Positions 8,095 to 15,856 of a DNA stretch of 40,836 nucleotides are shown one piece after another. Numbering within the stretch: position 1 is the first letter of the stretch; each line of letters opens with the position of its first letter. Under the pieces are notes generated by a model, which made no database searches, had not been told where the DNA came from, and saw only the letters and a program-made list of their open reading frames with translations. Location of the stretch: assembly GCA_026169195.1 (NCBI GenBank), contig JAPFEH010000005.1, positions 1-40,836 of the forward strand, written 5' to 3'. Source of the stretch: Dysosmobacter sp. (lineage in GTDB: Bacteria; Bacillota; Clostridia; Oscillospirales; Oscillospiraceae). The translations under genes and the position numbers were made by a program.

Positions 8095-9447
8095 ATGGCA
8101 TTTGAAGGACTTTCTGAAAAATTAAATGCGACATTCAAGCGTCTGCGCGGCAAGGGCCGCCTGACGGAAAACGACGTCCGCGAAGCGATGCGGGAAGTTC
8201 GTCTGGCGTTGCTGGAAGCCGACGTCAGCTACAAGGTGGTCAAAGGGTTTGTTGCCTCTGTCACTGAGCGGGCCGTGGGCACCGATGTTCTGGACAGTTT
8301 GACTCCTGCCCAACAGGTGGTCAAGATCGTCAGCGAAGAACTGACCACTCTCATGGGCGGGACCAACGCCAAACTGACCCGCGCCAACAACGGCCCCACT
8401 GTGGTCATGATGGTGGGACTTCAGGGCGCCGGCAAAACCACGACCACCGCCAAGCTGGCCGGCCTCATGCGCCGCCAGCACAGCAGCCGTCCCTTGCTGG
8501 CAGCCTGCGACGTCTACCGTCCGGCCGCCATCGAGCAGCTGAAGGTTGTGGGCGGGCAGCTGGATATTCCGGTTTTTGAGCAGGGACAGGGCGACCCTGT
8601 GGAAATCGCCCGGAACGCGCTCCGCCACGCAAGGGATCACGGCAACGATTTTGTATTTCTGGATACCGCCGGCCGTCTCCATGTGGACGAAGCCCTTATG
8701 GACGAACTGAAACGGATGAAATCCGAGGTTCATCCCAACGAAATTCTGCTGGTCGTCGATGCCATGACCGGTCAGGACGCCGTCAATGCAGCCGGCGCCT
8801 TTGACGAGGCGCTGGGGATCGATGGCGTGGTTCTCACCAAGCTGGACGGCGATGCCCGGGGCGGCGCCGCGCTTTCCATCCGTGCCACCACCGGTAAGCC
8901 CATCAAATTTGTGGGCACCGGCGAAAAGCTGGACATGATCGAGCCCTTCCACCCTGACCGCATGGCTTCCCGGATCCTCGGAATGGGGGATGTGCTGTCC
9001 TTTATCGAAAAGGCCGAAGCTGCCTACGATGAAAAGCAGGCCGCCAAGCTGGAAGAAAAGCTGCGGAAAAACCGCTTTACCCTGCAGGATTACTATGAGC
9101 AGCTCCAGCAGCTGCGCGGTATGGGAGATTTGAGCCAGCTGGCAGGAATGATGCCCGGTAATCTGGGTCGTCAAATGCAGAATGCAACCATTGACGAAAA
9201 GGCGATGGCCCACACAGAGGCGATCATCCTCTCCATGACCCCGCAGGAGCGGGAGCATCCCCAAATCCTCAATGCCAGCCGCAAGCGCCGTATTGCCGCA
9301 GGCTGTGGTCTGGAAGTGGTCGATGTGAACCGGCTGCTCAAGCAGTTCGATATGATGCAGCAAATGGTCAAACAGATGAGCAAAGGCCGAATCCCCGGGA
9401 TGGGCGGTCGTATGCACGGTTTTGGCCGGAAAAAACGGCTGAAATAA
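8095..9447 (+). CDS. ffh: Signal recognition particle protein Ffh
   Basis: Ffh is the GTPase that with SRP RNA binds signal peptides on the ribosome and delivers them to FtsY and SecYEG at the membrane. The 450 residues show the N domain (1-95), then the G domain with the P-loop GLQGAGKTTT (108-117), the DVYRPAA motif, DTAGRL and TKLDGDARGG, and the methionine-rich M domain ending in a basic tail (IPGMGGRMHGFGRKKRLK). It follows ylxM with a 3-base gap and is followed ~100 bases later by rpsP, the classic Firmicutes order. Nothing is missing. Confidence 0.98.
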   Translation: MAFEGLSEKLNATFKRLRGKGRLTENDVREAMREVRLALLEADVSYKVVKGFVASVTERAVGTDVLDSLTPAQQVVKIVSEELTTLMGGTNAKLTRANNGPTVVMMVGLQGAGKTTTTAKLAGLMRRQHSSRPLLAACDVYRPAAIEQLKVVGGQLDIPVFEQGQGDPVEIARNALRHARDHGNDFVFLDTAGRLHVDEALMDELKRMKSEVHPNEILLVVDAMTGQDAVNAAGAFDEALGIDGVVLTKLDGDARGGAALSIRATTGKPIKFVGTGEKLDMIEPFHPDRMASRILGMGDVLSFIEKAEAAYDEKQAAKLEEKLRKNRFTLQDYYEQLQQLRGMGDLSQLAGMMPGNLGRQMQNATIDEKAMAHTEAIILSMTPQEREHPQILNASRKRRIAAGCGLEVVDVNRLLKQFDMMQQMVKQMSKGRIPGMGGRMHGFGRKKRLK

Positions 9448-9544
9448 CCCCTTGCGGCCTGCCATGGCCTTTGACAACGGATATAGATGCACCAGCATTT
9501 ATAGAAACTATATAAACTGATATAAAATTTTGGAGGTACAAATT

Positions 9545-9784
9545 ATGGTTAAGATCAGACTGCGCCGCATGGGCGCCAAGAAGGCTCCCTTCTACCGTGT
9601 TGTGGTGGCCGATTCCCGTTTCCCCCGCGACGGCCGCTTCATTGAAGAGATCGGCACCTACAACCCCTGCGTTGCTCCTGCCGAGATCAAGATCGACACC
9701 GAGCGCGCTCAGGCCTGGATCAAGTCCGGCGCTCAGCCCACCGACACCGTCAGAGCTCTGCTGAAAAAAGTGGAAGTCCTCTGA
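9545..9784 (+). CDS. rpsP: 30S ribosomal protein S16
   Basis: S16 binds 16S rRNA early in assembly of the 30S subunit. The 79-residue protein starts [20 protein letters not shown] and carries the [19 protein letters not shown] segment diagnostic of the family. An in-frame TTG at 9530 would add five residues, but the TTGGAGG there is the ribosome site for ATG 9545. It is followed 15 bases later by khpA. The 97-base gap after ffh is A/T-rich and could hold a promoter, but I see no clear hexamer pair. Confidence 0.97.
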   Translation: MVKIRLRRMGAKKAPFYRVVVADSRFPRDGRFIEEIGTYNPCVAPAEIKIDTERAQAWIKSGAQPTDTVRALLKKVEVL

Positions 9785-9799
9785 TCCGGAGGGCGGATC

Positions 9800-10030
9800 A
9801 TGAAAGACTTGCTGCTCTACATCGCCAGAAACCTTGTAGACAACCCTGACGCCGTCTCTGTCACGGAGATTCAGGGAGATCAGGAGCTGACGTTGGAGCT
9901 GCGCGTCGCCCCAGACGACATGGGCAAAGTGATCGGCCGTCAGGGCCGCATCGCCAAGGAGATCCGGACCGTAATCCGCTCCTGTGCCCAGCGCACCGGC
10001 GTGAAGGTTTCCGTGGACATTGTAGACTGA
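9800..10030 (+). CDS. khpA: KH-domain RNA-binding protein KhpA (YlqC)
   Basis: This is a 76-residue single KH-domain protein. The RNA-binding GxxG loop is seen in KVIGRQGRIAKEIRTVIR. KhpA forms a dimer with KhpB/Jag in Firmicutes and influences cell length and small RNAs. It sits between rpsP and rimM as usual in this phylum. A strong intrinsic terminator starts directly at its stop, so rimM-trmD is transcribed from its own promoter. Confidence 0.95.
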   Translation: MKDLLLYIARNLVDNPDAVSVTEIQGDQELTLELRVAPDDMGKVIGRQGRIAKEIRTVIRSCAQRTGVKVSVDIVD

Positions 10031-10063
10031 AAAAGGAGCGGTGCAGCTGCACCGCTCCTTTTT
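10030..10063 (+). terminator. Intrinsic terminator after khpA
   Basis: A fully palindromic 34-base sequence centred on GCAGCTGC forms a GC-rich hairpin flanked by A-runs on the left and a T-run on the right. It should work in both directions but is placed right after khpA. Confidence 0.9.
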
Positions 10064-10107
10064 TCTCTGCCCCGCTGCTGTCTATGCGGAAAAATCCCAG
10101 CATCCCC

Positions 10108-10136
10108 TTGCCTGACATCCCAAAACAAGGTATACT
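10108..10136 (+). promoter_or_regulatory. Sigma-A promoter for rimM-trmD
   Basis: TTGCCT (10108-10113) and TATACT (10131-10136) stand 17 bases apart, 29 bases before the rimM ATG. It lies directly after the khpA terminator, so rimM-trmD form a separate transcription unit. Confidence 0.75.
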
Positions 10137-10165
10137 GTTTTTATCAAGCAAAAGGAGCATGTTCC

Positions 10166-10672
10166 ATGAAATTGGATATGATCAAGATCGGCCGTATCGT
10201 CAATGCCCACGGCATCAAGGGCGAGGTTCGCGTCCAGCCCAGAGACGGCGACCCTCATTTTCTGACAGAATTCGACACCTTCTATCTGGACGGCAAGCCC
10301 GTACACCCAACCGCCTGCCACGTCCACAAAAGTCTGGTCCTGATGAAGCTGCCCGGTGTGGATGACATGAACGATGCTTTGACCCTGAAGGACAAAGTCC
10401 TCTTCATCCGTCGGGAGGACGCCCGTCTGCCGGAGGGCGAATATTTTGACGACGAGCTGCTGGGCGTGCAGGTCTATGATGAGGCCACCGGCGCCCTGCT
10501 GGGGGAGATCACCCGGGTAGACACCTATCCCGCCAGCAAAATCTACACCGTGAAGGGCGAAAAGGAGTATCTGGTCCCCGCGGTGAAGGACGCCTTTATC
10601 CGTTCCGTGGATCTGGCGGAAAACCGTATGGAGATCCACGTCTGGGAGGGGTTGGCCACCGATGAACATTGA
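10166..10672 (+). CDS. rimM: 16S rRNA processing protein RimM
   Basis: RimM helps mature the 30S head by binding S19. The 168-residue protein shows the N-terminal barrel (IKIGRIVNAHGIKGEVRVQP) and the PRC-barrel with the GALLGEITRVDTYPASKIY segment and the ending VYTVKGEKEYLVPAV-type motif. The start has an AAAGGAGC ribosome site. Its end overlaps trmD by 11 bases, so the two are coupled. Confidence 0.96.
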   Translation: MKLDMIKIGRIVNAHGIKGEVRVQPRDGDPHFLTEFDTFYLDGKPVHPTACHVHKSLVLMKLPGVDDMNDALTLKDKVLFIRREDARLPEGEYFDDELLGVQVYDEATGALLGEITRVDTYPASKIYTVKGEKEYLVPAVKDAFIRSVDLAENRMEIHVWEGLATDEH

Positions 10673-11429
10673 TATTCTGACCCTGTTTCCAGACTCCGTG
10701 GACGCCATGCTGCACGTCAGTATTCTGGGCCGTGCCATTGAACGGGGCTATATCTCCATTCGCAGCCACCAGATTCGGGAATACACCACCAACAAACAGA
10801 TGCAGGTGGACGACTATCCCTACGGCGGCGGCCGGGGCGCCGTTATGCAGGCAGATCCGCTGTATCGCTGCTGGGCACACGTGGTCGAAACCTATGGTAC
10901 CGGCCGCACCATTTTCATGTCCCCCTGCGGTCGGACCTTCAATCAGGAGGTCGCCAAAGAACTGAAAGAACACTACGACCACCTGATTCTGATTTGCGGG
11001 CACTATGAGGGAATTGACCAGCGGTTTATCGACGAATGTGTGGACGAGGAGCTCTCCATGGGGGATTTCGTTCTGACCGGCGGGGAGATCCCCGCCATGG
11101 CCGTTGCAGACGCCGTATGCCGCATGGTGCCGGGGGTTCTGCCGGATGCGGAGTGCTTTGAAGAGGAGTCCCATTGGAACGGTCTTCTGGAGTATCCCCA
11201 ATATTCCCGCCCCGCGGTCTGGCATGACCGGCAGGTTCCTGAGATCCTGCTCTCCGGAGACCACGGAAAGGTGGCCGCATGGCGAAAAAAGGAAAGCTAC
11301 AAGCGCACCATGCGCCGGCGGCCGGACATGTTCGCCAGATTTGATGAATCCCAGCTGAAAACCAAGGCTGAAAGAAAAGTCCTCCAGCAAGCCAAGGAGG
11401 AATTGGCGCAGGAGGAAACCGGAGAATAA
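10662..11429 (+). CDS. trmD: tRNA (guanine-N1)-methyltransferase TrmD
   Basis: TrmD methylates G37 next to the anticodon and prevents frameshifting. The 255 residues include the N-terminal MNIDILTLFPD, the GGGRGAVMQ segment, and the knotted S-adenosylmethionine site seen as LILICGHYEGIDQRFID and GDFVLTGGEIPAM; the C-terminal RRRPDMF is also typical. It overlaps rimM. The gene rplS, which usually follows trmD, is absent here and is replaced by a short unrecognised membrane-anchored protein. Confidence 0.97.
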   Translation: MNIDILTLFPDSVDAMLHVSILGRAIERGYISIRSHQIREYTTNKQMQVDDYPYGGGRGAVMQADPLYRCWAHVVETYGTGRTIFMSPCGRTFNQEVAKELKEHYDHLILICGHYEGIDQRFIDECVDEELSMGDFVLTGGEIPAMAVADAVCRMVPGVLPDAECFEEESHWNGLLEYPQYSRPAVWHDRQVPEILLSGDHGKVAAWRKKESYKRTMRRRPDMFARFDESQLKTKAERKVLQQAKEELAQEETGE

Positions 11430-11438
11430 GGAGACACT

Positions 11439-11963
11439 ATGAAGGTCATCCGCAGACATCCCTACGCTGCCGCAATCATTCTTCTGGCCGCAGTCCTGAT
11501 GGTTCTTGCGTGGCTGTTTCCCGGCAGCCGCAGGATCGATGTGACCCTGACCGTCACGGAGTACCGTCTCGATGATCCGGACTTCGCTGTGGAACATTCC
11601 CTCACCCTATGCGGGCGGGACGATCGGAATCGTCTGGGGAGCGGCACATTTCAGGGCACGATCTCCATCAGCGGACTGGAGGGGATGGACGCTCCCACGG
11701 AGATCCTCGTCTCCATTGGGAGGGAACATTCCATCGTTTTCGGCGGCCCCGGAGATCCGTATCCCCTTTTGTCCGTTCTGATTCCCAACTGGGATTATAC
11801 GGAGCTTCTGGGACTGCTGTCCACCATCGACACAGACGGCACGCGCTCCACCGGCGGTCCCTCCACCCGCTTTTTTGTCAGCGGTTCCGCAGACCGAAAC
11901 GCCGCTCTGGCAACGGCATCCAGACTGGCTGCGGGTACCTACTGGGAGCCGATGTTTGCATGA
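11439..11963 (+). CDS. Unrecognised single-pass membrane protein (174 aa)
   Basis: I do not recognise this gene. One hydrophobic segment at residues 9-28 (AAAIILLAAVLMVLAWLF) follows a short basic N-terminus, so the rest should face outside. The outer part is rich in Thr, Gly and Asp and reads like beta-strands (VTLTVTEYRLDD, GTFQGTISISGLEG). There is no lipobox or catalytic motif I can name. It begins 9 bases after trmD with a GGAG ribosome site and ends before two hairpins, so it is the last gene of the rimM-trmD unit. No link to translation is evident. Confidence 0.65.
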   Translation: MKVIRRHPYAAAIILLAAVLMVLAWLFPGSRRIDVTLTVTEYRLDDPDFAVEHSLTLCGRDDRNRLGSGTFQGTISISGLEGMDAPTEILVSIGREHSIVFGGPGDPYPLLSVLIPNWDYTELLGLLSTIDTDGTRSTGGPSTRFFVSGSADRNAALATASRLAAGTYWEPMFA

Positions 11964-11985
11964 CGCTTCTGTCTACTGCGCTTTA

Positions 11986-12021
11986 AGCGGCGGGGCATCC
12001 TGCAAACGATGCCCCGCCGCT
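11986..12021 (+). terminator. Hairpin terminator of the rimM-trmD unit
   Basis: A 14-bp perfect stem (11986-11999 with 12008-12021) with an 8-base loop is followed by CTTGATTGT, a weak T-tract. It is the first of two hairpins between convergent units. Confidence 0.75.
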
Positions 12022-12044
12022 CTTGATTGTCTGAAACAAAACGG

Positions 12045-12076
12045 AACCAGCGGACCGCCAAAGCGGTCCGCTGGTT
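12045..12076. terminator. Second hairpin, bidirectional terminator
   Basis: A 14-bp perfect stem (12045-12058 with 12063-12076) with loop CAAA. AAC on the left and GTTTGT on the right would give a short U-run in either direction, so it probably also ends the minus-strand nitroreductase transcript. Confidence 0.7.
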
Positions 12077-12104
12077 TGTCAATCAGGGAACGAAGATTCG
12101 ATTC

Positions 12105-12617
12105 TCAAAGATACTGCACCAGTTCCTCCAGCGGCTTGCGGCTGGCGTGGAGGCGGGAGGGATGCGCGCCCTCCGCAGGATATCCCAGCGTCAGCAGTGC
12201 CACGGGCACGGTTCCCCGCATCTCGGGAAATGCCTCCAGCAGTTTTTCCGGTTCAAACATCCCCACATAGGTGGTTCCCAGCCCCAGATCCGCTGCCTGC
12301 AGCATCATCTGAGAAGCCGCGATGGTAGCGTCGATCTCTCCATGATTTTTCCCGTCAGTCTCCCGTTTCCACGCTTCATCCGCATCATAGGCGATCGCAA
12401 GAATGACCGGCGGGTGAAAATGAGATCCCATGCAGCCGTCCGCCTTTTCCAGCGCTTCCTGACTTTGCAGAACAAAGATGCGCTGCGGCTGCAAATTGTG
12501 GGCCGTGGGAGCGTTGCGGCCCGCCTCCAAAATCTTGGTCAGGCACTCCGGTTCCACCGCACGGTCGCTATATTTCCGCAGAGAATACCGCTTTGCTGAC
12601 AGCTGTTCAAAATCCAT
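12105..12617 (-). CDS. Nitroreductase family protein
   Basis: This is a 170-residue FMN-dependent oxidoreductase of the nitroreductase superfamily. The N-terminal FMN phosphate contact motif is seen in KRYSLRKYSDRAV, followed by LEAGRNAPTAHNLQPQRI, which is typical of the fold. A second FMN segment is ADLGLGTTYVGMF and the C-terminal LGYPAEG is conserved. It is a short member, of the type found in many anaerobes, and its substrate cannot be read from sequence. It has its own promoter at 12651-12679 and an AAAGGAGAG ribosome site, and ends at the shared hairpin. Confidence 0.92.
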   Translation of the reverse strand: MDFEQLSAKRYSLRKYSDRAVEPECLTKILEAGRNAPTAHNLQPQRIFVLQSQEALEKADGCMGSHFHPPVILAIAYDADEAWKRETDGKNHGEIDATIAASQMMLQAADLGLGTTYVGMFEPEKLLEAFPEMRGTVPVALLTLGYPAEGAHPSRLHASRKPLEELVQYL

Positions 12618-12650
12618 AGGACTCTCTCCTTTTTCTTTGATACTATCCGG

Positions 12651-12679
12651 ATTTTAGCACACTGCCCCTCGCTCCGCAA
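12651..12679 (-). promoter_or_regulatory. Sigma-A promoter for the nitroreductase gene
   Basis: On the minus strand TTGCGG (12679-12674) and TAAAAT (12656-12651) are 17 bases apart and 34 bases upstream of the start. The promoter lies in the short gap after gerQ. Confidence 0.6.
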
Positions 12680-12687
12680 TCTTTTTT

Positions 12688-13230
12688 TCAGCGGCGCATA
12701 CGCATATTGCCGCCGGGACCTCCGCCGTCCCATCCGTCCGCCTGCAGCAGCTCTGCGCATCTGCGGCGGCGCTGCGTATCATAAAACTCCACAAATTTCA
12801 GCGAATAATAGTCGCTGACAATATATCGATCCCGACTTTCCTGATAGATGGTCAGATAGTCGTTTCCGACATCGTACAAAATGCCTTCCCATGTGATGGT
12901 ATTCTGGGTTCCCACCAGAAATGTTGCCACCACATAATTGCCCTCATTGCGGGACAGCAATGCCTTCCATGACCCCATATGAGCTTCCTCTACGGAAAGG
13001 GGATTGTGAATGACCTCCTGCGACAGCCCGCTCCGCAGATCCAAGACTTCGGACTGCGGAACCGCCTCCCGCAATCCGTTTGCAGGATCCCTTCCCGCAG
13101 AAACGGGATACCGCGGCTCCGTTCGCTCCCGGTTGATTTCACTCATCCAATCAGACCGGTCCGGTCCTCCCGCCGGCTCCATGGTCCGCGGCATGGCCGC
13201 AGGCTCATAAGTATTCTGTAAACGCTGCAT
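12688..13230 (-). CDS. gerQ: Spore coat protein GerQ-like
   Basis: The protein has about 180 residues. The C-terminal ~80 residues match GerQ: NEGNYVVATFLVGTQNTITW, then GILYDVGNDYLTIYQE and a final YYSLKFVEFYDT strand. In Bacillus GerQ is cross-linked into the inner spore coat and is needed for the hydrolase CwlJ to be present in spores. The N-terminal half is Pro/Glu/Arg-rich and of low complexity. ATG 13230 is chosen because GAGAGGTG lies 5 bases before it; an in-frame TTG at 13245 is unlikely. The start is 12 bases downstream of the end of the CwlJ-like gene, so the two are one operon, as in some Bacillus species. Expression is probably in the mother cell. Confidence 0.8.
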   Translation of the reverse strand: MQRLQNTYEPAAMPRTMEPAGGPDRSDWMSEINRERTEPRYPVSAGRDPANGLREAVPQSEVLDLRSGLSQEVIHNPLSVEEAHMGSWKALLSRNEGNYVVATFLVGTQNTITWEGILYDVGNDYLTIYQESRDRYIVSDYYSLKFVEFYDTQRRRRCAELLQADGWDGGGPGGNMRMRR

Positions 13231-13241
13231 AATAACACCTC

Positions 13242-13682
13242 TCAAGTTTGATAATACGCGTCCGTTGGGTTATAGAAGCAGTGGTCACCAATGCGGGTCT
13301 GCCAATATCCCACATTGGAAGGAAACCGCGACCGGCACCGTGGACCAAAGGGGTTGTAAAACCACAAAGACTCCGCCACATCCGGCAGCCGGTTTCCCGC
13401 AATGGCCCAGTCGGCAATATCATAGTGGATCTGCTCCGGCCGCATATTGTAAATATTCTGAGGATTGTAGGCGCCGGCCTCGGTCTCACTGGCACAGACG
13501 AATTGATAGGGTTGGAAAATGATATTCCGGATACTGCCGCGGCCCACTCTGGCGTATTCCCCGCCCTTCGCATGGACCCGATTCATCACCACACCCGCGA
13601 CGGCCTTCATGCCGTTTTCTCCTTCCCCGCCCGCCTCGCACTGGATCAGGCGCGCCAACAGCTCCCGGTCGGAAAATGCCAT
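13242..13682 (-). CDS. cwlJ: Spore cortex-lytic cell wall hydrolase, CwlJ/SleB family
   Basis: This 146-residue protein consists of the SleB-type hydrolase domain alone: ELLARLIQCEAGGEGENGMKA with the catalytic-type glutamate, VAGVVMNRV, then NIIFQPYQFVCASE and VAESLWFYNPFGP. There is no signal peptide and no peptidoglycan-binding repeat, which fits CwlJ (~142 aa, made in the mother cell) better than SleB. CwlJ cleaves cortex peptidoglycan during germination. ATG 13682 has GTGAGGAGA in front; the longer GTG start would overlap that site. The adjacent gerQ supports the CwlJ assignment, since CwlJ depends on GerQ in Bacillus. Confidence 0.85.
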   Translation of the reverse strand: MAFSDRELLARLIQCEAGGEGENGMKAVAGVVMNRVHAKGGEYARVGRGSIRNIIFQPYQFVCASETEAGAYNPQNIYNMRPEQIHYDIADWAIAGNRLPDVAESLWFYNPFGPRCRSRFPSNVGYWQTRIGDHCFYNPTDAYYQT

Positions 13683-13812
13683 GGTGTATCTCCTCACTTC
13701 CTTTGCTGTGCCAGTGTATGCAGGTGCCTTCTCTCCCGTGCATCCGGATCATATCCGCCACAGCCTGTCCCGGGATTCCGATACAAAACCGCGGCAGCGC
13801 GATAAATACAGC

Positions 13813-13847
13813 AAAACGGACGCTGCACGAAGCACAGCGTCCGTTTT
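13813..13847 (-). terminator. Intrinsic terminator of the DUF624 gene
   Basis: A 13-bp perfect stem (13813-13825 with 13835-13847) has A-runs and T-runs on its outer sides. Its right edge touches the stop codon of the minus-strand DUF624 gene, and the T-run on that strand is GTTTTGC. Confidence 0.75.
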
Positions 13848-13848
13848 T

Positions 13849-14502
13849 TCATCCTGCGATTCTGGACAGCGTCTTTCGCATCAACCGCAGCTTTAATGCC
13901 TCCAGCGGTGCAACGCCGCACAGCAGCCAAATTCCGGTGAGGGTCAGAGGGCCAGCCGCGCACCGAAGCGCCAGAGCCACCAGCACGACCTCCAGAATCA
14001 GCAAAACAAAGGAAGTCCCCAATTCACGCAGTCCCAGCAAACACGCCGCAGGGACTGCGCGGCGCCATGTCAGGCCGGACACCGCCAGCAGCGGATAAAG
14101 CCACAGCACCGTAAAGGCGATCACCGCCGTAGCCAGCAGCAGCGGCATCATCCAGACAAAACGGTTTGTCCATCCCTGCACCAGTATGATGCGCCAAGCA
14201 CCTGCCAAGCCGCCAACCACCAGCAGTGTGATTCCCCACGGAAGCAAAGACATTTTGAATGTTCGGCGAACTGCTCGAAAGAAGCTGGCACAGGATGCAG
14301 CAAAATTGCGGTCACTGCCTTCCCACAGCACCGTGTAAAGGGCGATCCAGCCAGCCCCTCCCGTTATCATCGGAAGCAGACAGACCAATAGGCAGAGATT
14401 CAATACCACGAACCGGATCCCCCGCCCCACGCCTGTCATCAGCGGGCCGTCATCTTGAACCGTTTTCATAATCGTTTGCCATAAAGACCGCTTTTGCTGC
14501 AT
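13849..14502 (-). CDS. YesL/DUF624 family membrane protein
   Basis: This 217-residue membrane protein has about five or six hydrophobic segments, for example VVLNLCLLVCLLPMITGGAG near residues 32-51, which carries the proline-glycine turn typical of the DUF624 (YesL) family, followed by WIALYTVLWEG. YesL-like genes are usually found beside LacI or two-component regulators and carbohydrate ABC importers, as here, where it is divergent from a LacI-type regulator. Their molecular role is unknown. An AGAAGGAGA ribosome site, a consensus promoter at 14552-14580 and an operator-like dyad at 14597-14610 precede it, so it is probably under the same repressor. Confidence 0.78.
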   Translation of the reverse strand: MQQKRSLWQTIMKTVQDDGPLMTGVGRGIRFVVLNLCLLVCLLPMITGGAGWIALYTVLWEGSDRNFAASCASFFRAVRRTFKMSLLPWGITLLVVGGLAGAWRIILVQGWTNRFVWMMPLLLATAVIAFTVLWLYPLLAVSGLTWRRAVPAACLLGLRELGTSFVLLILEVVLVALALRCAAGPLTLTGIWLLCGVAPLEALKLRLMRKTLSRIAG

Positions 14503-14551
14503 ATTGCTGTCTCCTTCTGCATTTCATTTTCCGGAACTTTTATATGTATGT

Positions 14552-14580
14552 AGTATAGGAGAACTTGTTTCTTTTGTCAA
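14552..14580 (-). promoter_or_regulatory. Strong sigma-A promoter for the DUF624 gene
   Basis: On the minus strand a perfect TTGACA (14580-14575) and TATACT (14557-14552) are separated by 17 bases, 49 bases upstream of the start codon. Confidence 0.75.
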
Positions 14581-14596
14581 TTTCCTCCGGTTTACA

Positions 14597-14610
14597 CGTA
14601 ATCGCTTACA
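14597..14610 (-). promoter_or_regulatory. LacI-family/cre-like operator upstream of the DUF624 promoter
   Basis: Read on the minus strand the site is TGTAAGCGATTACG, a dyad with a central CG that fits the TGNAANCGNTNNCA style of LacI-family operators except at the last base. It lies 16 bases upstream of the -35 box of the DUF624 promoter, in the gap shared with the lacI-type gene. It could be a site for that regulator or for CcpA. Confidence 0.45.
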
Positions 14611-14759
14611 TTTTACAGCGTTTTGCACAGTTTCAACCTGTCCATTCTTTATTTTTTAACAAATTTGTCGCACTCCACTTGCTTTCCTCGGAAAAAAGTG
14701 TTACGTTCAAGTTAACAAACACTTCTTATTTTTATTTTCGCTTTTCATTGTTCTCTTAA

Positions 14760-14773
14760 TGTAAAGGCTTTCA
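14760..14773 (+). promoter_or_regulatory. LacI-family operator-like dyad before the regulator gene
   Basis: TGTAAAGGCTTTCA is an inverted repeat (TG-N-AAAG with CTTT-N-CA) placed 20 bases before the GTG start of the regulator, in or next to its leader. It shares the half-site TGTAA with the dyad at 14597-14610, so autoregulation is likely. I could not place a clear -35/-10 pair for the regulator. Confidence 0.45.
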
Positions 14774-14793
14774 CTCTGAGGGGGAGGCGTATC

Positions 14794-15789
14794 GTGGCTG
14801 CGAATCCAACTATCTATGATGTTTCCCGCCTGTCCGGCGTCTCTACCGCTACGGTTTCCAGAGCTTTTTCCGAACCGGACAAGGTACGGGAATCCACCCG
14901 CCGGAAGGTTCTTGAGGCGGCGGAAGTCCTGCACTATTATCCAAACGCCATCGCCCGCGCCATGGCCCGCCAGAGGACGGATAAGATCGCATATCTGATC
15001 TGCAAGCAGGGGGCTACCATATTGGATGAGTTTTATGCAGGGATTTGTGATGGTATCATGCACGCTGCCAACCGCTCGGATTACCAGCTTCTGGTCTCCA
15101 CAGCGGAAGATTGGCGCACCGCAGGCTCCACAGCCCAAAGCAAGCAGATCGAGGGCGTTATTCTGGGCGGCAATGCGCCGCCGGATCTGATCTCAGAGCT
15201 GCAAAGCCAGAACGTAGCCGTTGTGATGGTCAACAATCAACTGCCCGGTCTGGATTTGCCATGCGTGGTCTCTGACGAACAGGGCTCCGTGGAAAAAATT
15301 CTGGATCACCTGACCAGCCACGGCCACCGCCACGTCGGTATGGTGGTAGGGCGATTCAATCCCTACATTGTAGGCGCCCGGTACACCTCCTTTCTCAACA
15401 GCATGAGGGAACGCGGTCTCTCCGTTCGAAAATCCGATGTGGAGATGTGCGACGCCAATATTGAAAGCGCCACACAGGCCGCGTTGCAGCTGCTGGAGCA
15501 GGAAAACCGCCCCACCGCCATCCTAGGTGCCAATGACATGATCGCCGCCGGTATTATCAAGGCAGCGCGCCGCCTAAACCTCCGGCTTCCGGAAGATCTG
15601 GCTGTGGTGGGGTTTGATGATGCCTCCGTGTGCACCATGATCGAGCCCGAGCTCACCTCCATCCATATCAATTGCCGGCAAATGGGCGAACTGTGTGTCG
15701 AGCATTTGAAAGCTCTGCTGAACAGAGAAACGAATGTCCCCCGCCTTACCGTGGTTCCCACGGAGCTGATCGTCCGCCGGTCCAGCTGA
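14794..15789 (+). CDS. LacI-family transcriptional regulator
   Basis: This 331-residue sugar-type repressor has the helix-turn-helix at residues 5-30 (TIYDVSRLSGVSTATVSRAF), the hinge helix at about 45-58 (PNAIARAMARQRTDK) and a periplasmic-binding-protein-like effector domain after it (LGGNAPPDLI, VGRFNPYIVGARYTSF, ILGANDMIAAGI, VGFDDASVCTMIEPELTSI). GTG 14794 has GGGGGAGG in front and is the only sensible start. It is divergent from the DUF624 gene and lies 125 bases upstream of the ABC operon, so it most likely controls both. The effector is probably a sugar or sugar phosphate but is not readable. Confidence 0.93.
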   Translation: MAANPTIYDVSRLSGVSTATVSRAFSEPDKVRESTRRKVLEAAEVLHYYPNAIARAMARQRTDKIAYLICKQGATILDEFYAGICDGIMHAANRSDYQLLVSTAEDWRTAGSTAQSKQIEGVILGGNAPPDLISELQSQNVAVVMVNNQLPGLDLPCVVSDEQGSVEKILDHLTSHGHRHVGMVVGRFNPYIVGARYTSFLNSMRERGLSVRKSDVEMCDANIESATQAALQLLEQENRPTAILGANDMIAAGIIKAARRLNLRLPEDLAVVGFDDASVCTMIEPELTSIHINCRQMGELCVEHLKALLNRETNVPRLTVVPTELIVRRSS

Positions 15790-15856
15790 ATCCGCACCGG
15801 CTCCCATTTCATCACAAACATTTAACCTGATTTTTCCACAACCCTGCTGGTTTTTC

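Noticed and set aside
8122..9498. 458-residue open frame on the minus strand
   Set aside because: Antisense shadow of ffh; no recognised family and no upstream ribosome site.
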